DNA of 55,032 bases from Ilumatobacter sp. (GTDB taxonomy: Bacteria; Actinomycetota; Acidimicrobiia; Acidimicrobiales; Ilumatobacteraceae): contig NZ_JASJCS010000014.1 in assembly GCF_030065885.1 (NCBI RefSeq), positions 1-55,032 on the forward strand, in the 5' to 3' direction. The translations under genes were made by a program, and so were the position numbers. The notes beneath the pieces were generated by a model that saw only the letters and a list, made by a program, of their open reading frames with translations, made no database searches and was not told the DNA's origin. How positions within the stretch are numbered: position 1 is the stretch's first letter; each line of letters starts with the position of its first letter. Below are positions 7,510 to 18,038 of this stretch, piece by piece.

Positions 7510-8820
7510 TCAGTAGCTGAACGGCCACCGCTTCCAGTAGTTGCGGATCTTGACCCAGATGCCGTAGAGGCCGAGCGGCTCGAAGATCAGGAACACGATG
7601 ATCAACACGCCGTAGATCACGAAGTTCCAGAAGAAGACGCTCATCGGCCATCCCGGTGACGAGGGGACGATCGAGATCGGCCCGAAGTCGCCCGAGCCCT
7701 CGGTGATCAGGACCTGCGCGAACCAGCCGATCGGCCCACCGGTCTGGGTCTGCTCGCCGAGCCACTCGGTGAACGTCTTGACGATCTCGGGGATCAGCTC
7801 GACGAACACCGTGCCGAGCAGCGTGCCGGTGATCGTGCCGACACCGCCGATCAGCAGGATCGCGATGAAGTCGACCGAGAAGATGAGGTTGAACTGGACC
7901 GGCGACACGCGGCCGTTGTACGACGCGAACAACGCGCCGCCGATGCCGGCGTAGAACGAGCTGATCGCGAACCCGATCAGCTTGTACTTGAACTCGGGGA
8001 CGCCCATCACCTCGGCAGCGATGTCGCGGTCGCGGATGGCCTGCAGCGCACGCCCGGTGCGGCTGCGGATGATGTTCTTGGCGATGACCGCGAAGATCGC
8101 CACGAGCGCCAGGAGGAAGAAGAACTGCTTCTGCTCCTCGGTGAGGAAGATCAGCCCGAACCACTCGCCGTCCTCGGTCAATTGGACGAGCGGCGTCTCC
8201 TCCTTCCACAGCTTGATGTCGAGCGACGGCCAGCGACGGCCCGACTCGAAGTCGCCGGCGTACTCGGGCAGCATCCGGCCGAGGTGGAGGCCGATGAACA
8301 CCAGGCCGAGCGTGACGATCGCCAGGTAGAGGCCACGGACCTTGACCGCGGCCGGCGAGACGAGGATGCCGATCAACGTCGCACCGATGCCGGCGGCGGG
8401 CAGCCAGATCCACATCGGGAGGCCGAGGCCGCACTGACTGGCCTCGTCGAGCAGGCCGAGCTCGTCGTGGAACGGAACACAGGCCTGCCACTCGTCGCCG
8501 TTGCCGCCCAGCGCGACGGCGATGTAGGCGCCGTTGCCCATGAAGAACGCGTGGCCGATCGACACCTGGCCGGTGACGCCGACCAGGATGTTGAAGCCGA
8601 GCGCAGCGATCGCCAGCGGGAGCAGGTTGGTGACCGGGTTGATCCAGGTCGAGCCGAGCAGCCATTCGGGAAAGGCCGAGGCGAACCCGCCGTCGGTGGC
8701 CTGGAGTCCCATGAGCACGAGGAACAGGAGGAAGACAGCCATCGCGCCCTTCTGGAAGGCGGTGGGCAGCATCTCGGCGTCCTGCTCGTAGGACGTCCGG
8801 AGGAGCGGGCGACCGAACAT
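7510..8820 (-). CDS. livM: Branched-chain amino acid-type ABC transporter permease LivM
   Basis: This 436-residue multi-spanning membrane protein has the LivM hallmarks: an N-terminal hydrophobic cluster, GFNILVGVTGQVSIGHAFFM near residue 75-95, a large hydrophilic loop, then the EAA-like cytoplasmic segment SRTGRALQAIRDRDIAAEVMG and SSFYAGIGGALFASY. It forms the channel with LivH and docks on LivF and LivG. The loop between about residues 115 and 235 is longer than usual and includes extra charged sequence. The ATG start directly abuts the stop of a 26-codon ORF that fills the livH-livM gap, suggesting translational coupling. Confidence 0.92.
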   Translation of the reverse strand: MFGRPLLRTSYEQDAEMLPTAFQKGAMAVFLLFLVLMGLQATDGGFASAFPEWLLGSTWINPVTNLLPLAIAALGFNILVGVTGQVSIGHAFFMGNGAYIAVALGGNGDEWQACVPFHDELGLLDEASQCGLGLPMWIWLPAAGIGATLIGILVSPAAVKVRGLYLAIVTLGLVFIGLHLGRMLPEYAGDFESGRRWPSLDIKLWKEETPLVQLTEDGEWFGLIFLTEEQKQFFFLLALVAIFAVIAKNIIRSRTGRALQAIRDRDIAAEVMGVPEFKYKLIGFAISSFYAGIGGALFASYNGRVSPVQFNLIFSVDFIAILLIGGVGTITGTLLGTVFVELIPEIVKTFTEWLGEQTQTGGPIGWFAQVLITEGSGDFGPISIVPSSPGWPMSVFFWNFVIYGVLIIVFLIFEPLGLYGIWVKIRNYWKRWPFSY

Positions 8821-8901
8821 TCAGCGCCCCCGTTCCGCGGCCGGCGCCGACGACGACGTGGTGATGGTGATGGTGGCGGCGGTGATGATGATGATCGTCA
8901 C
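8821..8901 (-). CDS. Candidate 26-residue peptide between livH and livM
   Basis: A GTG at 8901, 1 nt after the livH stop, opens a 26-codon frame whose TGA is immediately followed by the livM ATG. The peptide begins with a Thr/Ile-rich hydrophobic run and ends AERGR. I recognise no family. The exact fit to the gap suggests a translational-coupling ORF or a tiny membrane peptide; the repeated ATC/ACC codons could also be a slippage-prone simple repeat that is only open by chance. Confidence 0.35.
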   Translation of the reverse strand: MTIIIITAATITITTSSSAPAAERGR

Positions 8902-8902
8902 G

Positions 8903-9901
8903 TCAGACCCTCCGCACTTCTGGCGTCCCGAACAGGCCGTACGGTCTGACGAGCAGCACGATGAGCATCACGATGTACGGCACGATCGTCGAGTAGCCCG
9001 ACCCGAGCGTCGAGTTGTACTGCGACAGGTACTCGCCGGCGAACACCTCGGCGCCTGCGATCATCAGCCCGCCGTAGACCGCACCCGACGCCGAGTCGAG
9101 CCCGCCGAGCACGATCACCGGCAGCACGCGCAGCGCGAGCACCTGGTGGATCTCCTGGCTGACCTGCCCGCCGGGCGGGAACGGGGCCATGCCGTAGACG
9201 ATCGCGCCGAGCGCTGCCAACGCCGCACCGAGGGCCCACGCGATGGCGAAGACGCGGCCGACGTTGATCCCCTGCGCCATCGCCGCCTCCTGGTCGAAGG
9301 CCACCGCCCGCATCGCCACGCCGAGCCGTGAACGGTAGAAGACGATGACGACCGCGCCGGCGATCGCCGCCATGATCATCGCCGCGACGTACGACTTCGG
9401 GATCAGCGCCTCGCCCCACGTCCACGCCTCGGCGCCCCACGGAACGTTGAGGCTGCGGGCCTCGAGCGCCGTGGCATCGAGGTTGAACGGGCGGATCGCG
9501 ATCTCGATGCCGAGCGTGATGACCGCCATGGCGAACAGCGGCTGACCGACCATCGGCCGGATCGTGACGCGCTCGATGAACAACCCGAAGAGCGCTGCGA
9601 TCGCGAGCGCGAGCACGAGGTTGACGATCCACAGGAGGATGCTCGGTGTCTCGCCCGCGTCGGGGGCGAGCGGGTTGTCGAACGGCAGCAGCGGGAGGCC
9701 GCCGTCGGCGATGAGGATCGTCATGAACATCGCGCCGGCCATCGAGATCGCGCCGGCGGCGAAGTTCAGGACCTGGGTCGCCTTGAAGATGATGACGAAG
9801 CCGAGCGCGATCATCACGTAGACCGACCCGAGCGCCAAGGACTTGACGAGCGTCTGGACGAACGTCGACGCGGCGCTCGCGAGGAGGATCGTGGCGGCCA
9901 T
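8903..9901 (-). CDS. livH: Branched-chain amino acid-type ABC transporter permease LivH
   Basis: This 332-residue membrane protein has typical LivH segments: LGSVYVMIALGFVIIFKATQ near residue 25-45, NFAAGAISMAGAMF, the FYRSRLGVAMRAVAFDQEAA cytoplasmic coupling segment and GGLDSASGAVYGGL. About eight membrane spans are visible. Its ATG overlaps the stop of the upstream acyl-CoA ligase by one base (TGATG), so the two are translationally coupled. Confidence 0.93.
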   Translation of the reverse strand: MAATILLASAASTFVQTLVKSLALGSVYVMIALGFVIIFKATQVLNFAAGAISMAGAMFMTILIADGGLPLLPFDNPLAPDAGETPSILLWIVNLVLALAIAALFGLFIERVTIRPMVGQPLFAMAVITLGIEIAIRPFNLDATALEARSLNVPWGAEAWTWGEALIPKSYVAAMIMAAIAGAVVIVFYRSRLGVAMRAVAFDQEAAMAQGINVGRVFAIAWALGAALAALGAIVYGMAPFPPGGQVSQEIHQVLALRVLPVIVLGGLDSASGAVYGGLMIAGAEVFAGEYLSQYNSTLGSGYSTIVPYIVMLIVLLVRPYGLFGTPEVRRV

Positions 9902-11769
9902 CAGTACATCGACTCCACGAGGTCGCCGTAGGCCTCGAGCATCGAGCTGCGCTTCAGCTTCTGCGTGGCGGTCAGCTCGCCGTCCTCGTGGTCGAGCTCC
10001 TTGGGCAGCAGCGCGAACTTGCGCACGTTCTCGACACGGGCGAACTTCTCGTTCGTCTGCTGGACGACCTGGTCGATCAGCTCGATCACCTCGGGCTTCT
10101 CGGTGAGGTCGCGGTACGTCGTGTAGGGCAGGTTCTTGCGCAACGCCCAGTCGGCGACCGTCTCGAGCTCGATCCCGATCAGCGCGGTGAGGTACTTGCG
10201 GCCCTCACCGATGACCATCGCCTCGTTGACGTAGGGCGACGTCTTCAAGCTGTTCTCGATCTCGGACGGCGAGATGTTCTTGCCACCGGACGTGATGATG
10301 ATGTGCTTGATGCGGTCGACGATGCGGACGTGGGTGCCGTCGACCCACTCGGCGACGTCGCCGGTCATCAACCAACCGTCGTCGGTGAACGTCTCGGCGG
10401 TCTTGTCGGGCTTGTTCCAGTAGCCCTTGAAGACGCCGTCGTGCTTGGTCTGGATCTCGCCGGTCGCTTCGTCGATGCGGAATCCGATGCCCGGGTACGG
10501 CTCGCCGACCGTGCCGAGCTTCATCCGACCGACGAAGTTGGCGGTGGCGATCGCCGAGTTCTCGGTCATGCCGTACAGCTCGAAGACCGGCACGCCGAGC
10601 CCGATGAAGAATTCGAGCACCTCGGGGGCGATCGCTGCGGCGCCCGAGCTGGCGTAGCGGCAGCGGCGCAGGCCGATCCGCTCGCGCAGCGCCCGGAACA
10701 CGAGGAGCCACCCGATGGCCGCCAGGATGCGCGAGGCGATCGTGTGGTTCCCGTCGTTGGCGACCTTGATCTTGCCGATCCGTGCGGCGAGGCCGAGTCC
10801 GAGCCTGAGCATCTGCTTCTTGAAGAAGCTCGCATCGTTCGCCTTGATGAGCGCGACGGCGTGGAGCTTCTCCCAGATGCGCGGCACGGCGAAGAAGATC
10901 GTCGGCTGGACCTCGCGGAGGTTCTCGTTGACGGTCTCGATCGACTCGGCGAAGTTGAGCACCGGGCCGGCACCGACCATGGTCCACGTCGAGAAGATCC
11001 GCTCGGCGACGTGGCACAGGGGCAGGTAGGTGACGATCTGGTCCTTGGGGTTCGGGCCCTTGCCGGGCACCCGCTCGTCGGCGTTGACGATCTTGTCGAT
11101 GCAGAACGCCGAGTTCTTGTTGGTGAGCATCGCGCCCTTGGGCGGGCCGGTGGTGCCCGACGTGTAGACCAGCGTCATCACATCGCCATCCTCGGCGGCC
11201 GCCATCCGGTCGGCGACCGCGGTCGGGTTCGCCGCGCGGTGCTCGCGACCCATCTCGAGGAAGTTGTCCCAGAAGACGAGCCGCTCGTCGTCCTTGCCGA
11301 CCATGCCTCGCGGCTCGACGAAGATGATGTGGCGCAGATTGGGGAGCTTCTCACGGCCGATCTCGTCGACCTTGTCGTACTGCTCCTCGTCCTCGGCGAA
11401 GTGCACCGTCGCGCCGCAGTCACCGAGCAGGTACTCGACCTCGGCGGCCGGGTTGGTCGGGTAGAAGCCGACCGTGATGCCGCGCACGGCGACGGTGGCG
11501 AGGTCGAGGATGACCCACTCGGGGCGGTCCTCGGCGTGGATCGCGACACGGTCGCCGGGTTCGACCCCCAGCGCGAGCAGACCGTGTGCGGCCTGCTCGA
11601 TCAGGTCCCACGTGGTTCCCCAGTCGTACTCGCGCCAGATGCCGAAGTCCTTCTCGCGCATGGCGACCTGCTTCGGCGCCCGGTCGGCCCAGGCCTTCGC
11701 CAGCGACGCGACGGTCGTCGCGCCACTCGTCGCCCGTGCACCGGACGTGGACTGCTCGGTCAGCGTCAT
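9901..11769 (-). CDS. Long-chain fatty-acid--CoA ligase (FadD15-like), first gene of the liv operon
   Basis: This 622-residue adenylate-forming enzyme has the AMP-binding P-loop motif [14 protein letters not shown] at about 201-214, the conserved ELYGMTENS motif, [11 protein letters not shown] and a C-terminal [12 protein letters not shown] segment. The closest pattern is FadD15/long-chain acyl-CoA synthetase, which activates free acids to acyl-CoA with ATP at the inner membrane. The ATG at 11769 has an AGGGG Shine-Dalgarno sequence. The stop overlaps the livH start by one base, so the ligase and the importer are made together. This strongly suggests that the importer's ligand, or a product of it, is a carboxylic acid. 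Chain length is not predictable. Confidence 0.9.
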   Translation of the reverse strand: MTLTEQSTSGARATSGATTVASLAKAWADRAPKQVAMREKDFGIWREYDWGTTWDLIEQAAHGLLALGVEPGDRVAIHAEDRPEWVILDLATVAVRGITVGFYPTNPAAEVEYLLGDCGATVHFAEDEEQYDKVDEIGREKLPNLRHIIFVEPRGMVGKDDERLVFWDNFLEMGREHRAANPTAVADRMAAAEDGDVMTLVYTSGTTGPPKGAMLTNKNSAFCIDKIVNADERVPGKGPNPKDQIVTYLPLCHVAERIFSTWTMVGAGPVLNFAESIETVNENLREVQPTIFFAVPRIWEKLHAVALIKANDASFFKKQMLRLGLGLAARIGKIKVANDGNHTIASRILAAIGWLLVFRALRERIGLRRCRYASSGAAAIAPEVLEFFIGLGVPVFELYGMTENSAIATANFVGRMKLGTVGEPYPGIGFRIDEATGEIQTKHDGVFKGYWNKPDKTAETFTDDGWLMTGDVAEWVDGTHVRIVDRIKHIIITSGGKNISPSEIENSLKTSPYVNEAMVIGEGRKYLTALIGIELETVADWALRKNLPYTTYRDLTEKPEVIELIDQVVQQTNEKFARVENVRKFALLPKELDHEDGELTATQKLKRSSMLEAYGDLVESMY

Positions 11770-11860
11770 GTCATCCCCTCAACGTTGGACACAGCTTCGG
11801 ACACGTGATTCCCCCTCGTCGACGCGACGCCGGTCGCCCCGCGCCGCCGTCTGCGGTCGC

Positions 11861-11891
11861 AAGTTAGCAGGACCGGTTTCGGCGATCTCAA
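11861..11891 (-). promoter_or_regulatory. Possible promoter of the fadD-liv operon
   Basis: TTGAGA (11891-11886) and TAACTT (11866-11861) are separated by 19 bp, about 90 nt before the ligase start. The rest of the 335-bp divergent space 11770-12104 shows no gene or clear operator. Confidence 0.25.
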
Positions 11892-12104
11892 AGCGGACGC
11901 GGACCGACCGACACCGCCTCGTGGTTCGCTTCGCGACCCGGTTCGGGACGACGGGACGCGAGTGCCGTACCGCGCGCTCGACGGAGTTTGTCCCCGGGCC
12001 GCTCACGACCGAAACTGGTGGCTGGACGTTGCCCGATCTCGGGGCATCGGACGCCGGCCGGGACGCAGTCGCCCGGTCGGTCGCCAACGACAGAAGGACC
12101 AACC

Positions 12105-13919
12105 GTGAGCGACTACTCCCCTCCCCTCAGCGACATCCGATTCGTCATGGACCATGTCGCCGACCTCGAGTCGATCGTCGGCACCGATCGCTTCGGCCAC
12201 GTCGACGCCGAGACGATCCACGACGTGCTCGCCGAGGTCGGGCGCTTCATGGCCGAGGTCGTCGCGCCCACCAACCGCGACGGCGACACGATCGGCGCGA
12301 CGTGGCACCCCGACGGGTCGGTCACGCTGCCCGACAGCTTCAAGCCCGCCTACCACAAGTGGGTCGAATCGGGCTTCGGCGCGATGCCGTTCGACCCCGA
12401 CTACGGCGGCGCCGGGTTCCCGTGGATCACGGCGATCGGCGTGCAGGAGATGTTGACGAGCGCCAACATGGCGTTCTCCCTCTGCCCGCTGCTCACGCAG
12501 GGCGCGATCGATGCGATCCACGCGCACGGGTCCGACGACCAGAGGGCCACGTACCTCCCCAAGATGCTGACCGGCGAGTGGACCGGCACGATGAACCTCA
12601 CCGAACCGCACGCGGGCTCGGACGTCGGCGCCGTCACGACGAAGGCGGTGGCCGCGGCCGACGCCTCGGAGCGCTGGGGTGAGGGCGCCTGGCGGATCAC
12701 CGGTCAGAAGATCTTCATCACATGGGGTGAACACGACGTCGCCGACAACATCCTGCACCTCGTGCTGGCCCGCACGCCGGGCTCGCCCCCCGGCACCAAG
12801 GGCATCTCGATGTTCCTGGTGCCGAAGTTCCTCGTCGAGGCCGACGGGTCGATCGGCGAGCGGAACACCGCGACGTGCGTGTCGATCGAGCACAAGCTCG
12901 GCATCCACGGCTCGCCGACGTGTGTGATGTCGTTCGAGGACGCGATCGGCTGGCTGGTCGGTGGCGAGCACGAGGGCATGCGGAACATGTTCACGATGAT
13001 GAACAACGCCCGCCTGTCGGTCGGACTGCAGGGCCTGAGCATCACCGAGCGCGCCTACCAGCAGTCGCTGCAGTACTCGCTCGATCGCCAGCAGGGCCGG
13101 GCGGTCGGGGCACCCGCCGGCACCTCGAGCCCGATCATCGATCACCCCGACGTCCGGCGGATGCTGATGACGCAGCGGGCGTGGATCGACGCGATGCGGT
13201 GCCTCGTGTACAGCAACGCCGGAGCACTCGATCGTGCCGACGCTGCCCGGGCAGCGGGCGACGCCGAGGAGGCCCGGTCGTGGCAAGAGCTCGCCGATCT
13301 GCTGATCCCGCTCTCGAAGAGCCTCTCGACCGACGTCGCCGACGAGATGACGTCGATCGCGGTCCAGGTCCACGGCGGCATGGGCTACGTCGAGGAGACC
13401 GGCGTCGCCCAGCACTACCGCGATGCCCGCATCGCCCCGATCTACGAGGGCACCAACGGCATCCAGGCCGCCGACCTGGTCGGCCGCAAGCTGGGGATGC
13501 GCAGCGGTGGTGTCGTCGTCGACCTGCTCGACGAGTTCGAGGGCCGCGCCAAGCAGCTCCACGACATCGACGGCCTCGGCGCGTTCGGTGAACGCCTCAC
13601 CGAGGCGGTCGAGGCCGCCCGGACGGCGACGTCGCACCTCGTGGCGACCGCGTCCTCCGACCCGCGCTCGCTCCTCGGTGCCTCGGTCCCCTACCTGCGA
13701 CTGCTCGGCACGACGGTGTGCGGCGGTCTGCTGGCGAAGGCGGCGCTCGCAGCGTCGAACGGTGTCGGCGGCGACGCCGGGTTCCTGGCGGCCAAGGTGG
13801 TCAGCGCCAAGTTCTTCGGCGAGCAGATCCTCCCGACCGCGGTCGGGCTGCTGCCGGCGGTGCTGGCGCCGGCCGACGACCTGTACGCGTTGAGCGCCGA
13901 CCAGCTCGCCGGCACCTGA
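12105..13919 (+). CDS. Acyl-CoA dehydrogenase, FadE5-like, about 600 residues
   Basis: This 604-residue flavoenzyme is of the long FadE5/AcdH-like class with an extra C-terminal domain. Visible landmarks are [65 protein letters not shown] and [13 protein letters not shown] followed by [20 protein letters not shown], where the YEGTNGIQ Glu is the probable catalytic base. It introduces the alpha-beta double bond in acyl-CoA during beta-oxidation, using FAD and electron-transfer flavoprotein. The GTG at 12105 is chosen because of AAGGA upstream and because the preceding in-frame sequence is unconserved. It is divergent from the acyl-CoA ligase operon, which fits a shared role in fatty acid degradation. 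Confidence 0.9.
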   Translation: MSDYSPPLSDIRFVMDHVADLESIVGTDRFGHVDAETIHDVLAEVGRFMAEVVAPTNRDGDTIGATWHPDGSVTLPDSFKPAYHKWVESGFGAMPFDPDYGGAGFPWITAIGVQEMLTSANMAFSLCPLLTQGAIDAIHAHGSDDQRATYLPKMLTGEWTGTMNLTEPHAGSDVGAVTTKAVAAADASERWGEGAWRITGQKIFITWGEHDVADNILHLVLARTPGSPPGTKGISMFLVPKFLVEADGSIGERNTATCVSIEHKLGIHGSPTCVMSFEDAIGWLVGGEHEGMRNMFTMMNNARLSVGLQGLSITERAYQQSLQYSLDRQQGRAVGAPAGTSSPIIDHPDVRRMLMTQRAWIDAMRCLVYSNAGALDRADAARAAGDAEEARSWQELADLLIPLSKSLSTDVADEMTSIAVQVHGGMGYVEETGVAQHYRDARIAPIYEGTNGIQAADLVGRKLGMRSGGVVVDLLDEFEGRAKQLHDIDGLGAFGERLTEAVEAARTATSHLVATASSDPRSLLGASVPYLRLLGTTVCGGLLAKAALAASNGVGGDAGFLAAKVVSAKFFGEQILPTAVGLLPAVLAPADDLYALSADQLAGT

Positions 13920-13986
13920 CCGAGGCGCCGCGGCCGGCCCGGCGGCTGCCGGACCGACGGGGAGGCGGCAGACCGACAACAGGAAA

Positions 13987-14007
13987 CTTGAGTCGAGTTG
14001 TATCAAG
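13987..14007 (+). promoter_or_regulatory. HAIR-like operator (HspR-binding type) before clpB
   Basis: CTTGAGT, 7 nt, then TATCAAG. The left arm matches the HAIR consensus (CTTGAGT-N7-ACTCAAG) fully; the right arm matches five of seven positions with the exact spacing. It lies 16 nt before a TAGACT -10 hexamer and covers the -35 region, the right place for HspR repression of clpB. Confidence 0.75.
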
Positions 14008-14023
14008 TTTGCGGTCACCCCGG

Positions 14024-14029
14024 TAGACT
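14024..14029 (+). promoter_or_regulatory. -10 hexamer TAGACT, leaderless start of clpB
   Basis: TAGACT lies 6 nt before the ATG at 14036, directly downstream of the HAIR-like operator. Confidence 0.6.
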
Positions 14030-14035
14030 CGCCCC

Positions 14036-16528
14036 ATGGCGTTCGATCCGAAGCAGTGGACGATCAAGACCCAAGAGGCCTTCGCGGCCGCCATCGACCA
14101 GGCCAAGGCGCGCGCCAACCCCGAGCTGACCCCCGATCACCTGCTCATGGCCATCACCGGCCAGGACGGCACCATCGTGGCGCCGGTGCTCGCCAAGCTC
14201 GGCCAGTCGCCCGGCATGGTGCGCGACCGGGCGGCCACTGCGGTCGAGCAGCTCCCCCGTGCCCACGGCGGCGACGAGCCGCGCATGAGCCGCGAGCTCA
14301 ACAACGTCGTCGACGACGCCGACCGCGCCCGCAAGGACCTGAAGGACGACTACCTGTCGGTCGAGCACCTCCTGCTCGCGATGAACGCCCGGCTCGGCGT
14401 GGGCAGCGAGGAGCTGCTCGGCGCACTGCGCGACGTCCGCGGCAGCCACCGGGTCACCGACCAGAACCCCGAGGAGAAGTTCGCCGCGCTCGACAAGTAC
14501 GGCCAGGACCTCACTGCCGCTGCAGCCGACGGCAAGATCGACCCGGTCATCGGGCGCGACGACGAGATCCGGCGCGTCATCCAGGTGCTGTCGCGCCGCA
14601 CCAAGAACAATCCGGTGCTGATCGGCGAGCCCGGTGTCGGCAAGACCGCCATCGTCGAGGGGCTCGCCCGCCGCATCAGCGACGGCGACGTGCCCGAGGG
14701 CCTGAAGGGCAAGCGCCTCGTCGCGCTCGACATCGGCTCGATGCTCGCCGGCGCCAAGTACCGCGGCGAGTTCGAGGAGCGACTCAAGGCCGTGCTCAAG
14801 GAGATCACCGACGCCGCCGGCGAGGTGATCACGTTCGTCGACGAGCTGCACACGATCGTCGGTGCCGGTGCTGCCGAGGGTGCGATGGACGCCGGCAACA
14901 TGATCAAGCCGATGCTGGCTCGCGGTGAGCTGCGCATGATCGGCGCGACGACGCTCGACGAGTACCGCAAGCACGTCGAGAAGGACCCGGCGCTCGAGCG
15001 CCGGTTCCAGCAGGTCTACGTCGGCGAGCCGTCGGTCGAGGACACGGTGGGCATCCTGCGCGGCCTGCAAGAGCGCTACGAGGTGCACCACGGCGTGCGC
15101 ATCCAGGACTCGGCCCTCGTCAGCGCCGCCGTGCTCTCCAACCGCTACCTGACGAACCGGTTCCTGCCCGACAAGGCGATCGACCTGGTCGACGAGGCGG
15201 CCTCCAAGTTGCGGATCGAGATCGACTCGATGCCGACCGAGATCGACGTCGTCGAGCGCCGCATCCTGCAGCTCGAGATCGAGCAGGTCGCGCTCGAGAA
15301 GGAGAGCGACACCGCCTCGAAGGAGCGCCTCGATGCGCTGCACGACGAGCTCGCCGAGCTCAACGTCCAGCTCGGCGAGATGAAGCAGCACTGGGAGGCC
15401 GAGAAGCAGGCGATCGATGCCATCCGGAACCTCAAGGAAGAGCTCGAGCAGCTCCGCACCCAGGTCGAGCGCGAGACCGACCTCAACCTGGCCGCCGAGA
15501 TCCGCTACGGCCGCATCCCCGAGCTCGAGCGCCGCGTCGAGGAGGCCACCGCGCACCTCGACGAGCTTCAGGGCGCCCAGCGGATGCTCAAGGAGGAGGT
15601 CGACGCCGAAGACGTCGCCGAGGTGGTGTCGAAGTGGACGGGTGTGCCGATGACCCGCCTGATGGAGTCCGAGATGGCCAAGCTGATCCACCTCGAGGAC
15701 TCGCTGCACGAGCGCGTCATCGGCCAGGACGAGGCGGTCACGGTCGTCGCCAACGCCATCCGGCGCAGCCGCGCCGGGCTCTCCGATCCGAACCGCCCGA
15801 TCGGGTCGTTCATGTTCCTCGGTCCGACGGGCGTCGGCAAGACCGAGCTCGCCCGAGCGCTGGCGGACTTCCTCTTCGACGACGAACGGGCGATGGTGCG
15901 CATCGACATGGGCGAGTACATGGAGAAGCACTCGGTCAGCCGGTTGATCGGCGCGCCCCCCGGCTACGTCGGGTACGACGAGGGCGGTCAGCTCACCGAG
16001 TCGGTGCGGCGCCGCCCGTACTCGGTCGTGCTGCTCGACGAGATCGAGAAGGCGCACGCCGACGTGTTCAACACCCTGCTGCAGGTGCTCGACGACGGGC
16101 GGCTGACCGACGGCCAGGGCCGCACCGTCGACTTCACCAACACCGTGCTGATCATGACGTCCAACCTGCGCGGCGAGCCGAGCGACTACTTCAAGCCCGA
16201 GTTCATCAACCGGGTCGACGACATCATCCGCTTCCGCCCCCTGACCGAGGACGACCTCCGGTCGATCGTCGAGATCCAGCTCGAGCGACTGCGTGAGCGC
16301 CTCGCCGACAGGCGGATCACGCTCGAGGTGACGGCCGACGCGATGGCGCAGCTGGCCCGCGACGGGTTCGACCCGGCGTTCGGCGCGCGGCCGCTCAAGC
16401 GGGTGATCCAGCGCGAGATCGGCGACCGTGCCGCAGTGCTGATCCTCGAGGGTGCGATCGGCGACGGGGACACCCTCCGGGTCGACGCCGACGGCGAGGC
16501 GCTGCACATCGGGGCCGCCGCGGCCTGA
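14036..16528 (+). CDS. clpB: ATP-dependent disaggregase ClpB
   Basis: This 830-residue Hsp100 chaperone has the N-terminal Clp repeat domain (1-140), first AAA+ module with GEPGVGKT at 197-204, a coiled-coil middle domain (about 390-510, rich in Glu/Leu/Arg), and second AAA+ module with GPTGVGKT at about 596-603 and [13 protein letters not shown]. It works as a hexamer with DnaK to extract polypeptides from aggregates. Between TSNL and FKPEFINR it lacks roughly 10-25 residues found in many ClpB proteins, which makes the protein slightly short. Presence of the middle domain separates it from ClpC/ClpA. Control by HspR is likely from the HAIR-like site upstream. Confidence 0.96.
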   Translation: MAFDPKQWTIKTQEAFAAAIDQAKARANPELTPDHLLMAITGQDGTIVAPVLAKLGQSPGMVRDRAATAVEQLPRAHGGDEPRMSRELNNVVDDADRARKDLKDDYLSVEHLLLAMNARLGVGSEELLGALRDVRGSHRVTDQNPEEKFAALDKYGQDLTAAAADGKIDPVIGRDDEIRRVIQVLSRRTKNNPVLIGEPGVGKTAIVEGLARRISDGDVPEGLKGKRLVALDIGSMLAGAKYRGEFEERLKAVLKEITDAAGEVITFVDELHTIVGAGAAEGAMDAGNMIKPMLARGELRMIGATTLDEYRKHVEKDPALERRFQQVYVGEPSVEDTVGILRGLQERYEVHHGVRIQDSALVSAAVLSNRYLTNRFLPDKAIDLVDEAASKLRIEIDSMPTEIDVVERRILQLEIEQVALEKESDTASKERLDALHDELAELNVQLGEMKQHWEAEKQAIDAIRNLKEELEQLRTQVERETDLNLAAEIRYGRIPELERRVEEATAHLDELQGAQRMLKEEVDAEDVAEVVSKWTGVPMTRLMESEMAKLIHLEDSLHERVIGQDEAVTVVANAIRRSRAGLSDPNRPIGSFMFLGPTGVGKTELARALADFLFDDERAMVRIDMGEYMEKHSVSRLIGAPPGYVGYDEGGQLTESVRRRPYSVVLLDEIEKAHADVFNTLLQVLDDGRLTDGQGRTVDFTNTVLIMTSNLRGEPSDYFKPEFINRVDDIIRFRPLTEDDLRSIVEIQLERLRERLADRRITLEVTADAMAQLARDGFDPAFGARPLKRVIQREIGDRAAVLILEGAIGDGDTLRVDADGEALHIGAAAA

Positions 16529-16638
16529 CCGCCCGACAGGGCCGATATTTGCAGAAACTTGACCGCGGCTTGGCGGCGGTCACACCAATCGATCGGCAAG
16601 ATGTCGATGTTTCCTTCCGCTCGCCGTCTCCAGGGCTC

Positions 16639-16667
16639 CCGCCTCCTGGAGGCGGCGATTGGTTTTT
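16639..16667 (+). terminator. Rho-independent-like terminator after clpB
   Basis: CCGCCT and AGGCGG enclose a 5-nt loop, followed 7 nt later by a run of five T on the plus strand. It lies about 110 nt after the clpB stop in the convergent gap before the histidine kinase. Confidence 0.5.
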
Positions 16668-16712
16668 CCGCCCGGGCCCGCGACGGTTCGTCGGCGCGGT
16701 CGCCGTGGCCGG

Positions 16713-18026
16713 TCAGGCCGGCTCGTTCTCGACTCGCCGGCCGATGTCGCGCCGATCGCCGTCGGCCACCGAGTCGGTGCTGTCGCGGTCATCGGGCGCG
16801 CGATCACCGCGTACGAGCTCGTACCGCATGCGGAGCGGATGGTTGCCCGCGACGTCGAGCGTCGCACCGTCGACCTGTGCCAGGCGTCGGGCGAGGGGCA
16901 GGCCGCGACCATGGCGCGCTGCGGGGTCGACCGGGCCGTCGAACAACGTGCGCACGCGCTCGGGGTCGACGCCGGCGCCCTGGTCGATGACCACGACCGA
17001 CGGACCGTCGAGCATCAGTGTCACCGCGCCGGCGCCGTGGCGGAGCGCGTTGTCGATGAGGATGTCGAGCACCTGCCCGGCGAGCCCCTTGGTGCCGTAG
17101 ACGGGCGGCGGCGGCCGTGACGTGATCACCGTGACGTGGCGCCGGACTGCGGTGAAGCGCGGCTGCCACTCGGTGGCGTGGTCGTGGACCAGCTGACGGA
17201 GGTCGAACACGGTCCGCTCCATGGTGCTCCGGTTGCGGGCCGCTGCGAGCAGCTCCTCGATCGTGGCGTTCAGCTGGTCGGTCTGATCGAGGCCGGCGGT
17301 GGCCTCGGCCGCGACGTCGGGATTCCCGCTCATGCTGAGGATCTCGAGGCGCATCGCGATCCCGGCGATCCCGGTTCGAAGCTGGTGGGTGGCGTCCGCG
17401 GTGAAGTGCCGCTCGTTGGCGAGCAGCGTGTCGACGCGCTGCGAGCTCGAGTCGAGCGCCGAGCCGATGCGGTCGATCTCGGGGATGTGGGTCTTCGGGA
17501 ACGGTTGCACGCTGAAGTCGCCGTCGCCGATCCGGCCGGCGCGGGCGGCGAGCCGCTCGAGCGGGCGGGCCAGCTGGAACGCCTGCACCGCAGCGAGACC
17601 GGCGGCCGCGAGCAGCGCTCCGAGCGCCAGCATCAGCAGGATGTTGAGCTTGTTGCGGAAGTCCTCGTCGAGCGGGCTGGCGTCGGTGAGCACGATGATC
17701 CGCGTGCCGTCGGCCACGATGCGCGTGGCCACGCGCGTGGACTCGACGCCGTCGGGGATGTCCTGCACGATGAGATCGCCGTCGGGGCCGAGGATCTGCA
17801 GCCCGTCGTCCGGCCCCAGGAACCCGGCGAACGTGTCCACCGTCGGCCGGCGCCCGCCGCGGATCTCGGTCGACACGACCTCGGCGATCGCGGTCGCCTG
17901 TTGCTCGAGGCGCGTGTCGAGCTGCTGCTCGGCCGCGTCACTGACGATCTGACCGACCGGGAACGCCAGGGCGCCGAGCACGACCAGCACGATCGCGATC
18001 GTCGAGATGACGAGGCGGCGCCGCAC
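16713..18026 (-). CDS. Two-component sensor histidine kinase
   Basis: This 437-residue protein has two membrane spans (about 4-24 and 128-148) framing an extracellular domain of about 100 residues, then a HAMP-like region, a dimerisation box with HFTADATHQLRTG (phospho-acceptor His214), N box DILIDNALRHG (Asn326), G1 VIDQGAGVD and G2 RHGRGLPLAR. It should autophosphorylate and pass phosphate to the response regulator encoded immediately upstream. The GTG at 18026 lies 12 nt after the regulator's stop. The C-terminal 30 residues are polar and unconserved. The stimulus is not predictable; the sensor domain has no recognisable fold. Confidence 0.88.
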   Translation of the reverse strand: MRRRLVISTIAIVLVVLGALAFPVGQIVSDAAEQQLDTRLEQQATAIAEVVSTEIRGGRRPTVDTFAGFLGPDDGLQILGPDGDLIVQDIPDGVESTRVATRIVADGTRIIVLTDASPLDEDFRNKLNILLMLALGALLAAAGLAAVQAFQLARPLERLAARAGRIGDGDFSVQPFPKTHIPEIDRIGSALDSSSQRVDTLLANERHFTADATHQLRTGIAGIAMRLEILSMSGNPDVAAEATAGLDQTDQLNATIEELLAAARNRSTMERTVFDLRQLVHDHATEWQPRFTAVRRHVTVITSRPPPPVYGTKGLAGQVLDILIDNALRHGAGAVTLMLDGPSVVVIDQGAGVDPERVRTLFDGPVDPAARHGRGLPLARRLAQVDGATLDVAGNHPLRMRYELVRGDRAPDDRDSTDSVADGDRRDIGRRVENEPA

Positions 18027-18038
18027 GGCTGCGCCCGC

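Noticed and set aside
14015-16507. 830-codon frame antisense to clpB
   Set aside because: Pure mirror of clpB; the third-codon GC bias keeps the antisense frame open.
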